A DNA stretch of 64,000 nucleotides from Nocardia concava NBRC 100430 (GTDB taxonomy: Bacteria > Actinomycetota > Actinomycetes > Mycobacteriales > Mycobacteriaceae): contig NZ_BAFX01000074.1 of the NCBI RefSeq assembly GCF_000308815.1, forward strand, positions 1-64,000, given 5' to 3'. The notes beneath the pieces were generated by a model. The model saw only the letters and a list, made by a program, of their open reading frames with translations, searched no databases and was not told the DNA's origin. The translations under genes and the position numbers were made by a program. Positions within the stretch are counted from its first letter, which is position 1. Each line of letters starts with the position of its first letter. Positions 44,986 through 53,891 of the stretch are shown here, one piece after another.

Positions 44986-46659
44986 TCACGGCGTGGTGAG
45001 CGCCTGTGAGACAGCGGTTCCGAACGGGAGATCGGCGGTGGTGCCGACCTTGGTGTATGTGCCGCCGGTGCGCTGGCTCAGGGTTTGCAGGGTCTGAGTG
45101 CCCGCGCCGCCGACCACGATGACGTCGACGCGCACCGGATGGGCCGGGTCGGTCGCGGCGGCGATATCGGCGAGCAGCTGATCGCCGGTGATGGGGGAAT
45201 CGTCCTCCGGGCCGTCGGTGATCAGCAGAATCGAATTGGTGCGCGCCGTCGCGTAGTTGGCCAGGACGTTCTTGTAGGCCGCCTCGAGGGTCGGATAGGT
45301 GCGGTCCGGCTTGGACGGACTGGCGGTGACGGTGGTCAGGCCCTGGCTGATGGCCGCCCGCTGGTCGTTGCTGAGCGGCGCGGTCGCGGTCACCACCTTG
45401 TAGGGGTTGTTGCCGTCGAGATTCTTCGAGTACTCCCACACGCCGAGCCCGAACTCCGGCGGCATCACGCCCATCGTGGACTCCAGTGCCGCAACGGCAT
45501 TCGCGAGCCGGGTGCCGTAACCCTCGGCGGCGGTCATGGACGAGGAGACGTCGAGCAGCACGGTCGCCTGCACGCCGAGCACCGGGTGGGCGAGGATCTG
45601 ATTCACCTTGTCCAGCACCGCTTTCGCCGGCACCGGGGTGGTCGCCGGGGGAGCGGCGCCGAAACCGTTGTCGGTGAACAGCTTCGACTGGTCGGGGGCG
45701 CGCAGGAAATCGGAGAACAGGCTCGCGACCAGATTCTGGGTCGCGTCCACCCAGGAACCGGTGAGCTGGGCGGCCGGATAGTCGGCGACCGGGCCCGCGC
45801 CGTCGGGGCGGAAGGCGGTCAGGCCGTTGCGGGCGCGGATCTGCTGCTCGGTGGCCGGCACGGCGTGCACAGGCGCGTTCGCCTGGGTGTTGGCGGCGAG
45901 GTCGGTGAGCGCGGTGGCGGTATCCTTCGCCGCGGGTGCGGATGCGGCCAGGTTCGAGATGGCCGAGACGACCTGACCGGTGGCGACCGCCTTCGCGTCG
46001 AGGGGATCGGTGCCGGAGACACCCGACCCGACCGCGGAGGCGACCGCGAGCGAGGCGTCGCCCGCGGGCAGGGCCAGGCGCAGCTTGCCCCAGGGCGCGA
46101 GCCCGATATCGGCGAGTGAACCGCTCTGCAGCTTCGGCAGATCCGCCCAGTGGACCTTGCCGGTTTCCAGGGCGGTGCGAAGTTCATCGGGGACCGCGAG
46201 AGAAATAGGACTCACGGCGATCGGCGCGGGGGTCCCGGCGATCAGGCCCGGCACCCGCATCTGCTCGACCGAACGGGTGGACTCCGGAATCCAGAGCCCG
46301 GGCTGCGGGCCCAGCGCCGGATCCCACGGCTTGCCGGAGGTGAAGCCCGCGACCATGGCGGCCGACGGCTGGGCCGTGACGCTGACCTGCGCGCAGTGGT
46401 CGCGGACGTGCGGCTTGGTGGAGTTGAAGCGGTCGGCGGCGGATTTGACGGGGGTGAGGATGTCGGGATCGACGGTGACATTCAGGGTCGCGGTGCCCTC
46501 GACGCAGGAAGCGGCCGCACGGGTGTCGCGCTCCTTGGACCGATCCGATAACCAAGCCCAGCCGACGACGGCCAGCGCTAGCACGATCACCGCGGCGATT
46601 GCGATAACTGGTCCCTTGCTGACACCTCGTGACCCGCCCGCGGCGCGATGAGTACCCAC
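44986..46659 (-). CDS. Membrane-anchored solute-binding/VWA protein
   Basis: 557 residues. One N-terminal membrane segment (VIAIAAVIVLALAVVGWAWL), a periplasmic solute-binding-like domain (TLNVTVDPDILTPVKSAADR; GKLRLALPAGDASLAVA) and a VWA domain at about 360-557. The metal-site motif DVSSSM begins at Asp370, with ITDGPEDDS as a further ligand site. The two-domain form is common in actinobacteria and probably binds a ligand and a protein partner outside the cell. GTG 46659 is chosen; ATG 46683 is possible. Confidence 0.78.
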   Translation of the reverse strand: MGTHRAAGGSRGVSKGPVIAIAAVIVLALAVVGWAWLSDRSKERDTRAAASCVEGTATLNVTVDPDILTPVKSAADRFNSTKPHVRDHCAQVSVTAQPSAAMVAGFTSGKPWDPALGPQPGLWIPESTRSVEQMRVPGLIAGTPAPIAVSPISLAVPDELRTALETGKVHWADLPKLQSGSLADIGLAPWGKLRLALPAGDASLAVASAVGSGVSGTDPLDAKAVATGQVVSAISNLAASAPAAKDTATALTDLAANTQANAPVHAVPATEQQIRARNGLTAFRPDGAGPVADYPAAQLTGSWVDATQNLVASLFSDFLRAPDQSKLFTDNGFGAAPPATTPVPAKAVLDKVNQILAHPVLGVQATVLLDVSSSMTAAEGYGTRLANAVAALESTMGVMPPEFGLGVWEYSKNLDGNNPYKVVTATAPLSNDQRAAISQGLTTVTASPSKPDRTYPTLEAAYKNVLANYATARTNSILLITDGPEDDSPITGDQLLADIAAATDPAHPVRVDVIVVGGAGTQTLQTLSQRTGGTYTKVGTTADLPFGTAVSQALTTP

Positions 46660-46738
46660 GATCGACCATCCTATGATGACCACCAGGTCACCACGTGTAC
46701 CAGCCGGTTACGCGCAATCCGACCGGCACGGAACGGAA

Positions 46739-46769
46739 ACGGCGGCCACCCCGCAGAAGTGGCCGCCGT
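46739..46769 (-). terminator. Hairpin terminator after the WhiB gene
   Basis: An 11-bp perfect stem (46739-46749 with 46759-46769) with a 9-base loop just after the WhiB stop, reading on the minus strand. No strong T run follows. Confidence 0.65.
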
Positions 46770-46781
46770 CACGCGGATTCG

Positions 46782-47048
46782 TCAATCGCGAATCATCTTG
46801 CCGCGGTCGTACTCGTGGCCGCCCCAGACACCGGACTGGCCGGTACGCGAGGCGAAGTCACCGCATTCGCGGCGGATCGGGCAGGACTCGCAGATCGAGC
46901 GCGCGTAGTCGAAGTCCTGCGAGGGGTACGGGAACCACGCCTCGTGGTTCGGGTCGCCCTTGCAGGCCGCGTGCTGCCAGTAGTCCTTCGAGTCGGAGAT
47001 GGGGAGCAGATCCGCCAGGGTCGGCTCCCGAAGTGCAGTGTTCGTCAT
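46782..47048 (-). CDS. WhiB-family iron-sulfur regulator
   Basis: 88 residues. The four cluster cysteines are C29, C53, C56 and C62 (in AACKGD and ICESCPIRREC), followed by the turn SGVWGG at 72-77 and a basic tail (GHEYDRGKMIRD). WhiB proteins bind a redox-sensitive 4Fe-4S cluster and sigma factor to control transcription. A strong AAAGGAGCGAG precedes the start. Which WhiB subtype it is cannot be settled by eye. Confidence 0.93.
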   Translation of the reverse strand: MTNTALREPTLADLLPISDSKDYWQHAACKGDPNHEAWFPYPSQDFDYARSICESCPIRRECGDFASRTGQSGVWGGHEYDRGKMIRD

Positions 47049-47111
47049 CGGATCTCGCTCCTTTCATGTCCGATCACGCGTGATGGATTACTTCTGTTCA
47101 GTCGATTCGGT

Positions 47112-47669
47112 TCACGAGGCGGCCAGTTCCTTCCAGACCTGGCGCTGCGCCCGCTCTCTGTCGTTGGGCGCCTTGGGCTCCCACAGCAGGCGCATCCCGG
47201 CCTCCTCCGGAGTCCGGTCCGCCTTGTAGGTATTGCAGGGACCGCACGCGGCGATCAGGTTGGCCCAGGTGTTGGGCCCGCCCTTGGACCGCGGGCGGAT
47301 GTGGTCGACGGTGCGTGCCCAGCCGTTGCAGTACCCGCAGCGGTAACGATCACGCCGCAGAATCGCGGGCAGGGTCGCGCGGCTGTCGTCGTCGTGCACG
47401 AGGATCCGGTGCTCGAGGTAGATGTAGCGGTGCAGCCGGATGGTTTCCGGCAGCGCCAGCTCCAGGTGCTTCGAGCGGACCGGGAAGTGCGGCGTGCGAT
47501 CGGTGACCGTCTCGGCGGCACCGCTGAGCAGCAGCACCACGGCACGGTCGGCGCGGATCGTGGTCAGCGCCTCGTAGGAGGCGTTGAGCAGCAGCACTCC
47601 GGCGTGTATCCAGTTGTCGGTGGTTATCTCCGGGTCTTCGGCATGACGGAACAGCATGGGGGTCACCAT
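47112..47669 (-). CDS. HNH endonuclease
   Basis: 185 residues. The HNH core has Cys111 and Cys114 in RCGYCNGWARTVDHIRPRSK (His123) and IAACGPCNTYKADRT as the second Cys pair, so a zinc-ribbon HNH. The N-terminal half is a separate alpha/beta region (ALTTIRADRAVVLLLSGAAE). Such small HNH proteins are common in actinobacteria and may be nicking or repair nucleases. The start ATG 47669 has only a weak ribosome-binding site, and a tiny ORF with a very strong one lies 44 bases upstream. Confidence 0.87.
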   Translation of the reverse strand: MVTPMLFRHAEDPEITTDNWIHAGVLLLNASYEALTTIRADRAVVLLLSGAAETVTDRTPHFPVRSKHLELALPETIRLHRYIYLEHRILVHDDDSRATLPAILRRDRYRCGYCNGWARTVDHIRPRSKGGPNTWANLIAACGPCNTYKADRTPEEAGMRLLWEPKAPNDRERAQRQVWKELAAS

Positions 47670-47713
47670 GTTTCGTGAAAGGGAACGACAGGAAAGAAAG
47701 AAGGGGCCGGGGT

Positions 47714-47779
47714 CTACGCGCGGGCCTGGAGACGGCCGATGGACCGGTCGTTGCCGCGTGGTGTGCGCTTGGTACTCAA
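47714..47779 (-). CDS. Tiny ORF upstream of HNH gene
   Basis: TTG 47779 encodes a 21-residue basic peptide, STKRTPRGNDRSIGRLQARA after the start residue. It is preceded by AGGAAAGGAGGAGA, one of the strongest ribosome-binding sites in the window. The stop is 44 bases before the HNH start on the same strand. It could be a real small protein or a leader that controls HNH expression. Confidence 0.5.
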   Translation of the reverse strand: MSTKRTPRGNDRSIGRLQARA

Positions 47780-48049
47780 GCCGTCTCCTCCTTTCCTGCT
47801 GGTCACGACCGTGGCGGTCGGGTGATCTTCGGTGAAACACATGGTGGCACAACGGCCATGCCGTGTGCGAGCGGATTTCTCCCCCGTAGACAGACAACGA
47901 ACGAGCGCCCCGACTTGTTCCGGGGAGACGGGAATCACATCGGGGGTTCACTGTGTAGCAACCGAACCGGGGGTGGCTGTGCGGTCGCGATTCATCATCG
48001 GTTATTTGCCGCCGCTACCGTGAGAGTCACTCGGAAGGAGCCTGGCGTC

Positions 48050-48967
48050 ATGGAGTTCCGACATCTCGTTTCGTTCATCACGATTGCCGAAGAGTTGCAC
48101 TTCGGCCGCGCAGCGCAGCGCCTCCACCTCACGCAGCCCAGTCTCAGCGCACAGTTGCAGAAGCTGGAGAAGTCACTCGGGGTCCAGCTGGTCGCCCGGA
48201 ATTCCCACGAGGTTCGGCTGACCGCGGCCGGACGCGAGTTCGAGTTACAGGCCCGCCAGATCGTCGCCCAGATGGAGCGGGCGGCGCGGGCGGCCAAGGC
48301 CACCGCCGAGGGGCGGTCGGGCAGTCTGGCCATCGGCTACAACCTGCCCGCGAGCCGGCATGTGCTGCCGGACACGCTGGTGCGGATGACCGAGCGGCAT
48401 CCCGACATCGTGGTGTCGTTGTGGGAGAAGCGGACCGGGCCGCAGCTGGCGGCGCTCTCGGACGGCTCCCTCGATATCGCCCTGGTGTACGGGCATCCGA
48501 GCACGGCGGAATTCCGCTATCGGCGGCTGCTGCACCGGGTGCCGCTGGTGGCGGTGGTCGGGCGAAGACATCGCTGGGCCGACCGCCCGGGCGTGCCGTT
48601 CGCGGAGCTACAGGGGCAGGATTGCGTGCTGTTCGCGCGCGAGCAGTGTCCGGCCATGTACGACACCATCTTCCGGGCCGCGGCGCAGACGCGGATCACG
48701 CTCAACGTGGCCCATCACGCCGATGATCCGGGTGCGACGGCGCACATGGTGTCGGTGCGGCCGATGGTCGGGTTCGCCTCGCTGCCGCGCGCGATTTCCA
48801 TGGGAATGGGTGCGCCCGGCAGCAATTCGGTCGCGGTCAAACTTCTCGATCCGGTACCCACTCTGGATTTGTATGCGGTGTGGCGGGCGGAGGAACAGAA
48901 TCCGGCCGTGGCCGCCTTCCTGGAATGTGTGGAATCGGAGGAGCTCGCCGCGCTCGCCTCGGCATGA
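48050..48967 (+). CDS. LysR-family regulator
   Basis: 305 residues. The helix-turn-helix EFRHLVSFITIAEELHFGRA with LTQPSLSAQLQKLEKSLGVQ is clear, and the effector domain has YNLPASRHVLPDTLVRM. ATG 48050 follows AAGGAG. An amidohydrolase gene follows after 39 bases on the same strand and is probably its target or operon partner. Confidence 0.88.
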   Translation: MEFRHLVSFITIAEELHFGRAAQRLHLTQPSLSAQLQKLEKSLGVQLVARNSHEVRLTAAGREFELQARQIVAQMERAARAAKATAEGRSGSLAIGYNLPASRHVLPDTLVRMTERHPDIVVSLWEKRTGPQLAALSDGSLDIALVYGHPSTAEFRYRRLLHRVPLVAVVGRRHRWADRPGVPFAELQGQDCVLFAREQCPAMYDTIFRAAAQTRITLNVAHHADDPGATAHMVSVRPMVGFASLPRAISMGMGAPGSNSVAVKLLDPVPTLDLYAVWRAEEQNPAVAAFLECVESEELAALASA

Positions 48968-49006
48968 TGGGAGACATCCGCCCGCCACGCGAAGGAGCAC
49001 GCGCAG

Positions 49007-49819
49007 ATGACCGTCGACGCCTGGGCCCAGCACCCCACCGCTCGCTTTCTCGCCCACGACATGTTCGCCTCCCTGCGCCGTTGGTCCGGCACGGAAATCC
49101 CGACCGGCGAGATCCCTCTGAAGTCGACGCTGGCCGTCATGGACGCGGCCGGCGTCGATCACACCCTGTTGTCGGCCTGGACCGCACCGGAGGGCGTGCT
49201 CATCTCCAATGACGAAGTGGCCGAATGGGTTTCCGAAGCACCCGACCGCCTCTCCGGTATTGCCTCGGTGGATCTGCGCCACCCCATGGACGCGGTGCGC
49301 GAGTTGCGTCACCGGGTCGAGGACCAGGGGTTCAAGGCGCTGCGAGTGCTGCCCTGGCTCTGGGAGACCCCACCCACCGACCGCCGGTTCTACCCGCTGT
49401 TCGCCGCGTGCGTGGACCTCGGCATTCCCTTCTGCACCCAGGTCGGCCACACCGGCCCGCTCCGCCCCTCCGAAACCGGTCGGCCCATCCCCTACATCGA
49501 CCAGGTGGCCCTCGACTTCCCGGAACTGACGATCGTCTGTGGCCACATCGGCTACCCCTGGACCGAGGAAATGATCGCCGTAGCCCGCAAACACCCCAAC
49601 GTGGTGATCGACACCTCGGCCTACACCACCAAACGCCTTCCCCCCGAACTCGTTTCGTTCATGAAGACCGGCACCGGCAGCCACAAGGTCCTCTTCGGCA
49701 CCAACTACCCGATGATCTTCCCCCAGCACGCCCTCGACGGTCTGGACGCGCTGGGCCTGGACGACGAAACCCGCACTCGGTACCTGGACGCGAACGCCCG
49801 CCGGATCTTCGCGTTGTAG
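49007..49819 (+). CDS. Amidohydrolase-2-type TIM-barrel enzyme
   Basis: 270 residues. Amidohydrolase-2 (PF04909) blocks include MDAAGVDHTLLSAW, YPLFAACVDLGIPFCTQVGH, TIVCGHIGYPWTEEMIAVAR and VLFGTNYPM. The first-strand metal motif HxH is not seen, but His in CTQVGH and CGHIGYP and the Asn/Asp near FGTNYP fit the barrel. The family includes decarboxylases and ring hydrolases of aromatic catabolism. It is downstream of the LysR gene. Confidence 0.78.
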   Translation: MTVDAWAQHPTARFLAHDMFASLRRWSGTEIPTGEIPLKSTLAVMDAAGVDHTLLSAWTAPEGVLISNDEVAEWVSEAPDRLSGIASVDLRHPMDAVRELRHRVEDQGFKALRVLPWLWETPPTDRRFYPLFAACVDLGIPFCTQVGHTGPLRPSETGRPIPYIDQVALDFPELTIVCGHIGYPWTEEMIAVARKHPNVVIDTSAYTTKRLPPELVSFMKTGTGSHKVLFGTNYPMIFPQHALDGLDALGLDDETRTRYLDANARRIFAL

Positions 49820-49834
49820 CCGAACGGCGGGTCG

Positions 49835-51238
49835 CTACGGGGCTGTGGGTTGTCGGTGGCGCGGCAGCATCAGCGCCGGCAGGACCGCGACAGCGCCGAA
49901 CATCAGTGCCCACCAATATGTTTGGGTGAACGCGTGGGCATCGGGTGGGCGATGGTCGAGGTAGCGTTGCAACAGCACCAGCAGCGCTGCCACGCCGAAA
50001 GAGCTGCCCGCGCGGATGCCGACATTGGTAGCGGTCGTGGCCGAGGGGATTTCGGAGTGCCGCAGGGTGCGGTAGCTGGCGCCCATGGCCGCGGGCATGA
50101 CCATGCCGTGCCCGAGACCGATCACGAACAGTGTTGCGGCGACCGGGATATCGCCTGCCGATCCGATCCGGATGAGACCGAGCAGGCCCACCAGCACGAC
50201 GGGGAGACCGGAGAGGATCAGCAGCCTGGGGGAGTACCTGTCGCTGAGCTTGCCGGTGAGCACCGTGGTCGCGATCGCGCCGATGCCGAGCGGCGCGACC
50301 AGCGCTCCCGAGCGCAACGGGCTGTCGCCGTGAACGGTCTGAAAGTTCAGCGGCAGTAGCGCTGTCAGTCCGGACAGGGTGGCGATATAGACGAACATCA
50401 TCGCGTTGACGGCGGCGAAATTCCGGTCTCGCAGCAGTCCGACGTCGACCAGCGCGGTGTCGCCTCTGCGCAGGGCATGGACGGCGTAGCCGCCGACCAG
50501 CACGAGTCCGGTCAGTACACCGGCCACGACCCGGATGTCGGTGGGGCTCGTTCCGCCGCCCGCCTGCGAGGTGCCGTACACCAGCGCACCCAAACCCGGG
50601 GACAGCAGAGCCAATCCGGGAAGGTCCAGGCGCGCGGTGCGGTCGCGGACCCGGTCGGGCGGTAGCACGCGAATGGCGGCGAGGACCGCGATCGCGCACA
50701 ACGGGACGTTGATGTAGAACATCCACCGCCACGACAGGTGGCCGAGGATCAGACCGCCGACCGTCGGGCCGAGCACCGGGGCGAGCATGGCCGGTACCGC
50801 GACCGCGCTCATGACGCGGCCCATCCGCTCCGGCCCGGCGGCGCGGGCCAGCATGGTCTGCCCGATCGGCATGACCATGCCCGCCCCGAAGCCCTGCAGT
50901 AGTCGGAACATGTTGAGCGCGAAGATGTTCCAGGCCAGTCCGCACAGGACCGACCCGGTGATGAACAGCAACAGCGAGGCGATCCACATGGTCTTCGGGC
51001 CGAATCGCACGATCGCCCAGCCCGACAGCGGGATGCTGGCCGACAGCGCGAGGGTGTATCCGGTCAGCACCCATTGCACCGTCGTGAGCGGTGAATGGAA
51101 CCGGGTGCCAAGGGTGTTCACGGCGACACTGGTGATCGTGGTGTCGAGGATGGTCATGATCGCGCCCAGCACCACCACGAGCACCAGCTTGCGCAGGGCC
51201 GGGTCGAGGTCCGCCGAGGTGGTGGGTGCCCGCGTCAT
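49835..51238 (-). CDS. DHA2-type MFS drug exporter
   Basis: 467 residues, about 14 membrane segments. Typical DHA2 sequences: ILDTTITSVAVNTLGTRF, QWVLTGYTLALSASIPLSGW, GFGAGMVMPIGQTMLAR and LSWRWMFYINVPLCAIAV. Family members export dyes and drugs with protons. Its ATG overlaps the hemerythrin stop as ATGA, so the two are co-translated. Drug export is family inference. Confidence 0.88.
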   Translation of the reverse strand: MTRAPTTSADLDPALRKLVLVVVLGAIMTILDTTITSVAVNTLGTRFHSPLTTVQWVLTGYTLALSASIPLSGWAIVRFGPKTMWIASLLLFITGSVLCGLAWNIFALNMFRLLQGFGAGMVMPIGQTMLARAAGPERMGRVMSAVAVPAMLAPVLGPTVGGLILGHLSWRWMFYINVPLCAIAVLAAIRVLPPDRVRDRTARLDLPGLALLSPGLGALVYGTSQAGGGTSPTDIRVVAGVLTGLVLVGGYAVHALRRGDTALVDVGLLRDRNFAAVNAMMFVYIATLSGLTALLPLNFQTVHGDSPLRSGALVAPLGIGAIATTVLTGKLSDRYSPRLLILSGLPVVLVGLLGLIRIGSAGDIPVAATLFVIGLGHGMVMPAAMGASYRTLRHSEIPSATTATNVGIRAGSSFGVAALLVLLQRYLDHRPPDAHAFTQTYWWALMFGAVAVLPALMLPRHRQPTAP

Positions 51239-51897
51239 TTGTCTTGCTCCGCGCGCTCATCGGCCTGCAGCCAGCCGCGGCGCGCGCGGGTGTAGCGAGG
51301 TTTCAGCACGTAGCGGTAGAGAGCGCGGATCGGGGCGGGCAGGAAGTCGAGCATCTTGGCCTGGGCTGCGGCGGGCGCGTCGTCCAGCGCCCACGGCAGG
51401 TACTCGGTCACGGCGCGAAGTCCGTTGCGTTTGCGCATTTCCGCGCCGAAGGCCGCCCAGCCGGGGCCGCCGACGGTGCGATCGATGAGCGGCAGGGCCA
51501 CCTGCTCCTCATGGGTGAAATGCGTGTCGAGGGCCGCGGCGAGGGCGTCGACATCGGACCGCAATCCCGGGCCGCCCGCGGAATTGGCGATGCCGAACTC
51601 CACCTTGCCCAGGAGGTCCTCGATGCCCTCGTGCTCGGCCTCCATCTCATCGAGAATCGCCAGGTCCGCCGGATCGGCGACAGCGGCGCGCACCAGCGGC
51701 CACAGCGCGGCGTCCTCGGTGCTGTGATGCCGGTCGAGTTGGCGGCGGAACGTCTCCCATCCGATCGCCACCGAAGGCTCGGCGAGGCGGCCCGCGGCGA
51801 CGGCGGACGAGAGGCGGACCAGGTCGCGCATGCAAGCGTCGTGGGCCAGGTACATGCCGAAGAAGTCGATGGTCGTGGTCGGTCTGTGCTCGTTCAT
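51235..51897 (-). CDS. Hemerythrin-domain protein
   Basis: 220 residues. Four-helix hemerythrin iron ligands are visible: HDACMRDL, RHHSTEDAALW, EHEGIEDL and HFTHEEQVALPL. Hemerythrins bind oxygen or sense oxygen/NO at a di-iron centre. ATG 51897 is chosen because AAAGGA lies about 8 bases upstream. It is directly coupled to the MFS exporter gene downstream and divergent from the TetR gene. Confidence 0.85.
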   Translation of the reverse strand: MNEHRPTTTIDFFGMYLAHDACMRDLVRLSSAVAAGRLAEPSVAIGWETFRRQLDRHHSTEDAALWPLVRAAVADPADLAILDEMEAEHEGIEDLLGKVEFGIANSAGGPGLRSDVDALAAALDTHFTHEEQVALPLIDRTVGGPGWAAFGAEMRKRNGLRAVTEYLPWALDDAPAAAQAKMLDFLPAPIRALYRYVLKPRYTRARRGWLQADERAEQDK

Positions 51898-51946
51898 GAC
51901 CAATGTCCTTTCGCCGCACGGTGATCCGCGACGATTGAATTTAGTT

Positions 51947-51955
51947 AGACTGTCT
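51947..51955. promoter_or_regulatory. Short palindrome at the TetR start
   Basis: AGAC-T-GTCT (51947-51955) lies a few bases before the TetR ATG and in the divergent promoter of the hemerythrin/MFS operon, within an AT-rich stretch. It may be part of a longer, imperfect TetR operator. Confidence 0.35.
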
Positions 51956-51957
51956 GT

Positions 51958-52605
51958 ATGAATAAATCACCCGCACCGGGTACTGTCAAGGCCATGAGCC
52001 CACGCCAGTACAACCTTGGAAAGCGCACCGCGCAGGTCGAGCTGAGTCGCCGACAGGTTCTCGATGCCGCCAGGTCGTTGCTGGGTGAGTCCGACAGTTA
52101 CACCGGTTTCACACTGGACGCGGTGGCCAAGCGCGCGGACGTCGCACGTGCCACGGTCTACTACCAGTTCAAATCGAAAACCGGTCTGCTGGAAGCGGTC
52201 TGCGACGACCTCGGCGTCGCGGGCGGCCTCTCCGAACTGGTCAAAGCCTTCACCAACCCCGAACCCCTAGCCGCCCTTACCGAATTCATCACCTGCTTCG
52301 CCCGCTTCTGGCAGGCCGACCGCCCTGCCATGCGCCGCCTACGCGCCCTGGCCGCCCTCGACACCGACGTCCATGCGGTCATCACCGCCCGCGACGACCG
52401 CCGCCGCGAAGGTTTGCTGGTATTGGCCGCGCCCTTCGCCGACGGCGGCGCCGCAGCGGAAGATATCGATCAGCAGGTGCGAATCCTGCTGGCCCTCACC
52501 AGCTTCGAAACATTCGACACCATGGTCGGACCCGACGGTGACCTGCTCGACGCGGTACCGGTGATCGCCGGCCTCGCGGCGACCGTCCTCGGGCCGGACG
52601 CCTGA
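51958..52605 (+). CDS. TetR-family regulator
   Basis: 215 residues. The helix-turn-helix is in FTLDAVAKRADVARATVYYQ; FARFWQADRPAMRRLRALAA and ALTSFETFDTMVGP form the effector domain. ATG 51958 is used; ATG 51994 (MSPRQYNLGKRT) is an alternative nearer the helix-turn-helix. It is divergent from the hemerythrin/MFS operon, its likely target. Confidence 0.87.
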   Translation: MNKSPAPGTVKAMSPRQYNLGKRTAQVELSRRQVLDAARSLLGESDSYTGFTLDAVAKRADVARATVYYQFKSKTGLLEAVCDDLGVAGGLSELVKAFTNPEPLAALTEFITCFARFWQADRPAMRRLRALAALDTDVHAVITARDDRRREGLLVLAAPFADGGAAAEDIDQQVRILLALTSFETFDTMVGPDGDLLDAVPVIAGLAATVLGPDA

Positions 52606-52647
52606 ATCTCGTTGGTTCGGAACGCGATTCGATCAATCGATCGGTGC

Positions 52648-53802
52648 CTAGCTCAGGGACTTCAGGGCCGCGGCGTCGTAGGGCTTCAGCTCGTCGATTC
52701 GGCCCGCGAGGACCTTGGCCGCCCATTCCGGATCCTGAAGCAGCGCCCGGCCCACGGCGACCAGGTCGAATTCATCGCGCTCCAGGCGGTCGAGGAGATT
52801 GTCGAGGCTCCCGAGGGGAGCGCCCTGGCCGGCGAAGGCGCGCAGGAAGTCGCCGTCGAGGCCGACCGAGCCGACGCTGATTGTCGTTTTGCCGGTGAGC
52901 TTCTTGGTCCAGCCGGCCAAATTCAGGTCCGAGCCCTCGAATTCGGGGATCCAATAGCGGCGGGTGGAAGCGTGGAAGGCGTCGACACCGGCGGCGGCGA
53001 GCGGGGACAGGATCGCCTCGAGTTCCTGCGGGGTTTGCGCGAGCCGGGCGTCGTAGGCCTCCTGCTTCCACTGGGAGTAGCGGAAGATCACCGGGAACTC
53101 GGGGGAGACCACCGCGCGGACCGCCGCCACGATCTCGGCCGCGAACTTCGTGCGGGCGACGGAATCGCCTCCGTAGGAATCGGTTCGGCGGTTCGTCCGC
53201 TCCCAGAGGAACTGATCGAGCAGGTAGCCGTGCGCGCCGTGCAGTTCGACGCCGTCGAATCCGATGCGCTCGGCGGCCGCGGCGGCCTCGGCGAACGCGG
53301 CGATGACGTCATCGAGGTCACGCTGGGTCATCGCCTTGCCCGTGCCCTCGGTGCCGTCGACGCGAATACCGGACGGGCCGACCGCGGGGGCGTCGGCGAA
53401 GGGCGGCTCACCGTGATTGCGGACCATGCCGATGTGCCAGAGCTGCGGCATGATCGTGCCGCCCGCCGCGTGCACGTCCGAGACCACCTTGGCCCAGCCA
53501 GCCAGCTGCTCGTCACCGTGGAACCGCGGCACCCGATCGCTCTGCCCGGCGGACTCGTGGCCGACGTAGGTGCCCTCGGTGACGATCAGGCCGACACCCG
53601 CGGCCGCGCGGCGGGCGTAGTAGGACCGGACATCGTCGCCGGGAATGCCGCCGGGGGAGAACATGCGCGTCATCGGCGCCATCACAATGCGATTCGGGAC
53701 GGTCAGCCCGTTCAGCGTGATGGGGCGTGACAGCAGGCTGGCCGCGCGGGACACATCGGAAACGGTGACGGTCACGGGTCGCTCCTCGGAGTTATTTGTC
53801 AA
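52648..53802 (-). CDS. Old yellow enzyme-type NADH:flavin oxidoreductase
   Basis: 384 residues, one TIM barrel. OYE blocks include PNRIVMAPMTRMFSPGGIPG, QLWHIGMVRN, GFDGVELHGAHGYLLDQFLW and VGRALLQDPEWAAKVLAG. The His pair of HGAHGYL region sits at the flavin site. OYEs reduce alpha,beta-unsaturated carbonyls and detoxify electrophiles. It is divergent from the MarR gene with a 33-base palindrome between them, which fits electrophile-induced control. ATG 53802; GTG 53775 is an alternative. Confidence 0.88.
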   Translation of the reverse strand: MTNNSEERPVTVTVSDVSRAASLLSRPITLNGLTVPNRIVMAPMTRMFSPGGIPGDDVRSYYARRAAAGVGLIVTEGTYVGHESAGQSDRVPRFHGDEQLAGWAKVVSDVHAAGGTIMPQLWHIGMVRNHGEPPFADAPAVGPSGIRVDGTEGTGKAMTQRDLDDVIAAFAEAAAAAERIGFDGVELHGAHGYLLDQFLWERTNRRTDSYGGDSVARTKFAAEIVAAVRAVVSPEFPVIFRYSQWKQEAYDARLAQTPQELEAILSPLAAAGVDAFHASTRRYWIPEFEGSDLNLAGWTKKLTGKTTISVGSVGLDGDFLRAFAGQGAPLGSLDNLLDRLERDEFDLVAVGRALLQDPEWAAKVLAGRIDELKPYDAAALKSLS

Positions 53803-53844
53803 TGTGGATGGTTGAGAACTTCAAGCAATGCGACCCGACGCTAA

Positions 53845-53877
53845 CCGCAGATGCTTGAGGTAGTCAAGTATCTGCGG
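53845..53877. promoter_or_regulatory. 33-base MarR-type operator
   Basis: CCGCAGATGCTTGA (53845-53858) and TCAAGTATCTGCGG (53864-53877) flank GGTAG; 13 of 14 positions match. It lies 15 bases before the MarR start and upstream of the OYE gene on the other strand, so the MarR product probably represses both genes here. Confidence 0.8.
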
Positions 53878-53891
53878 ATAGGCTGATTCCC

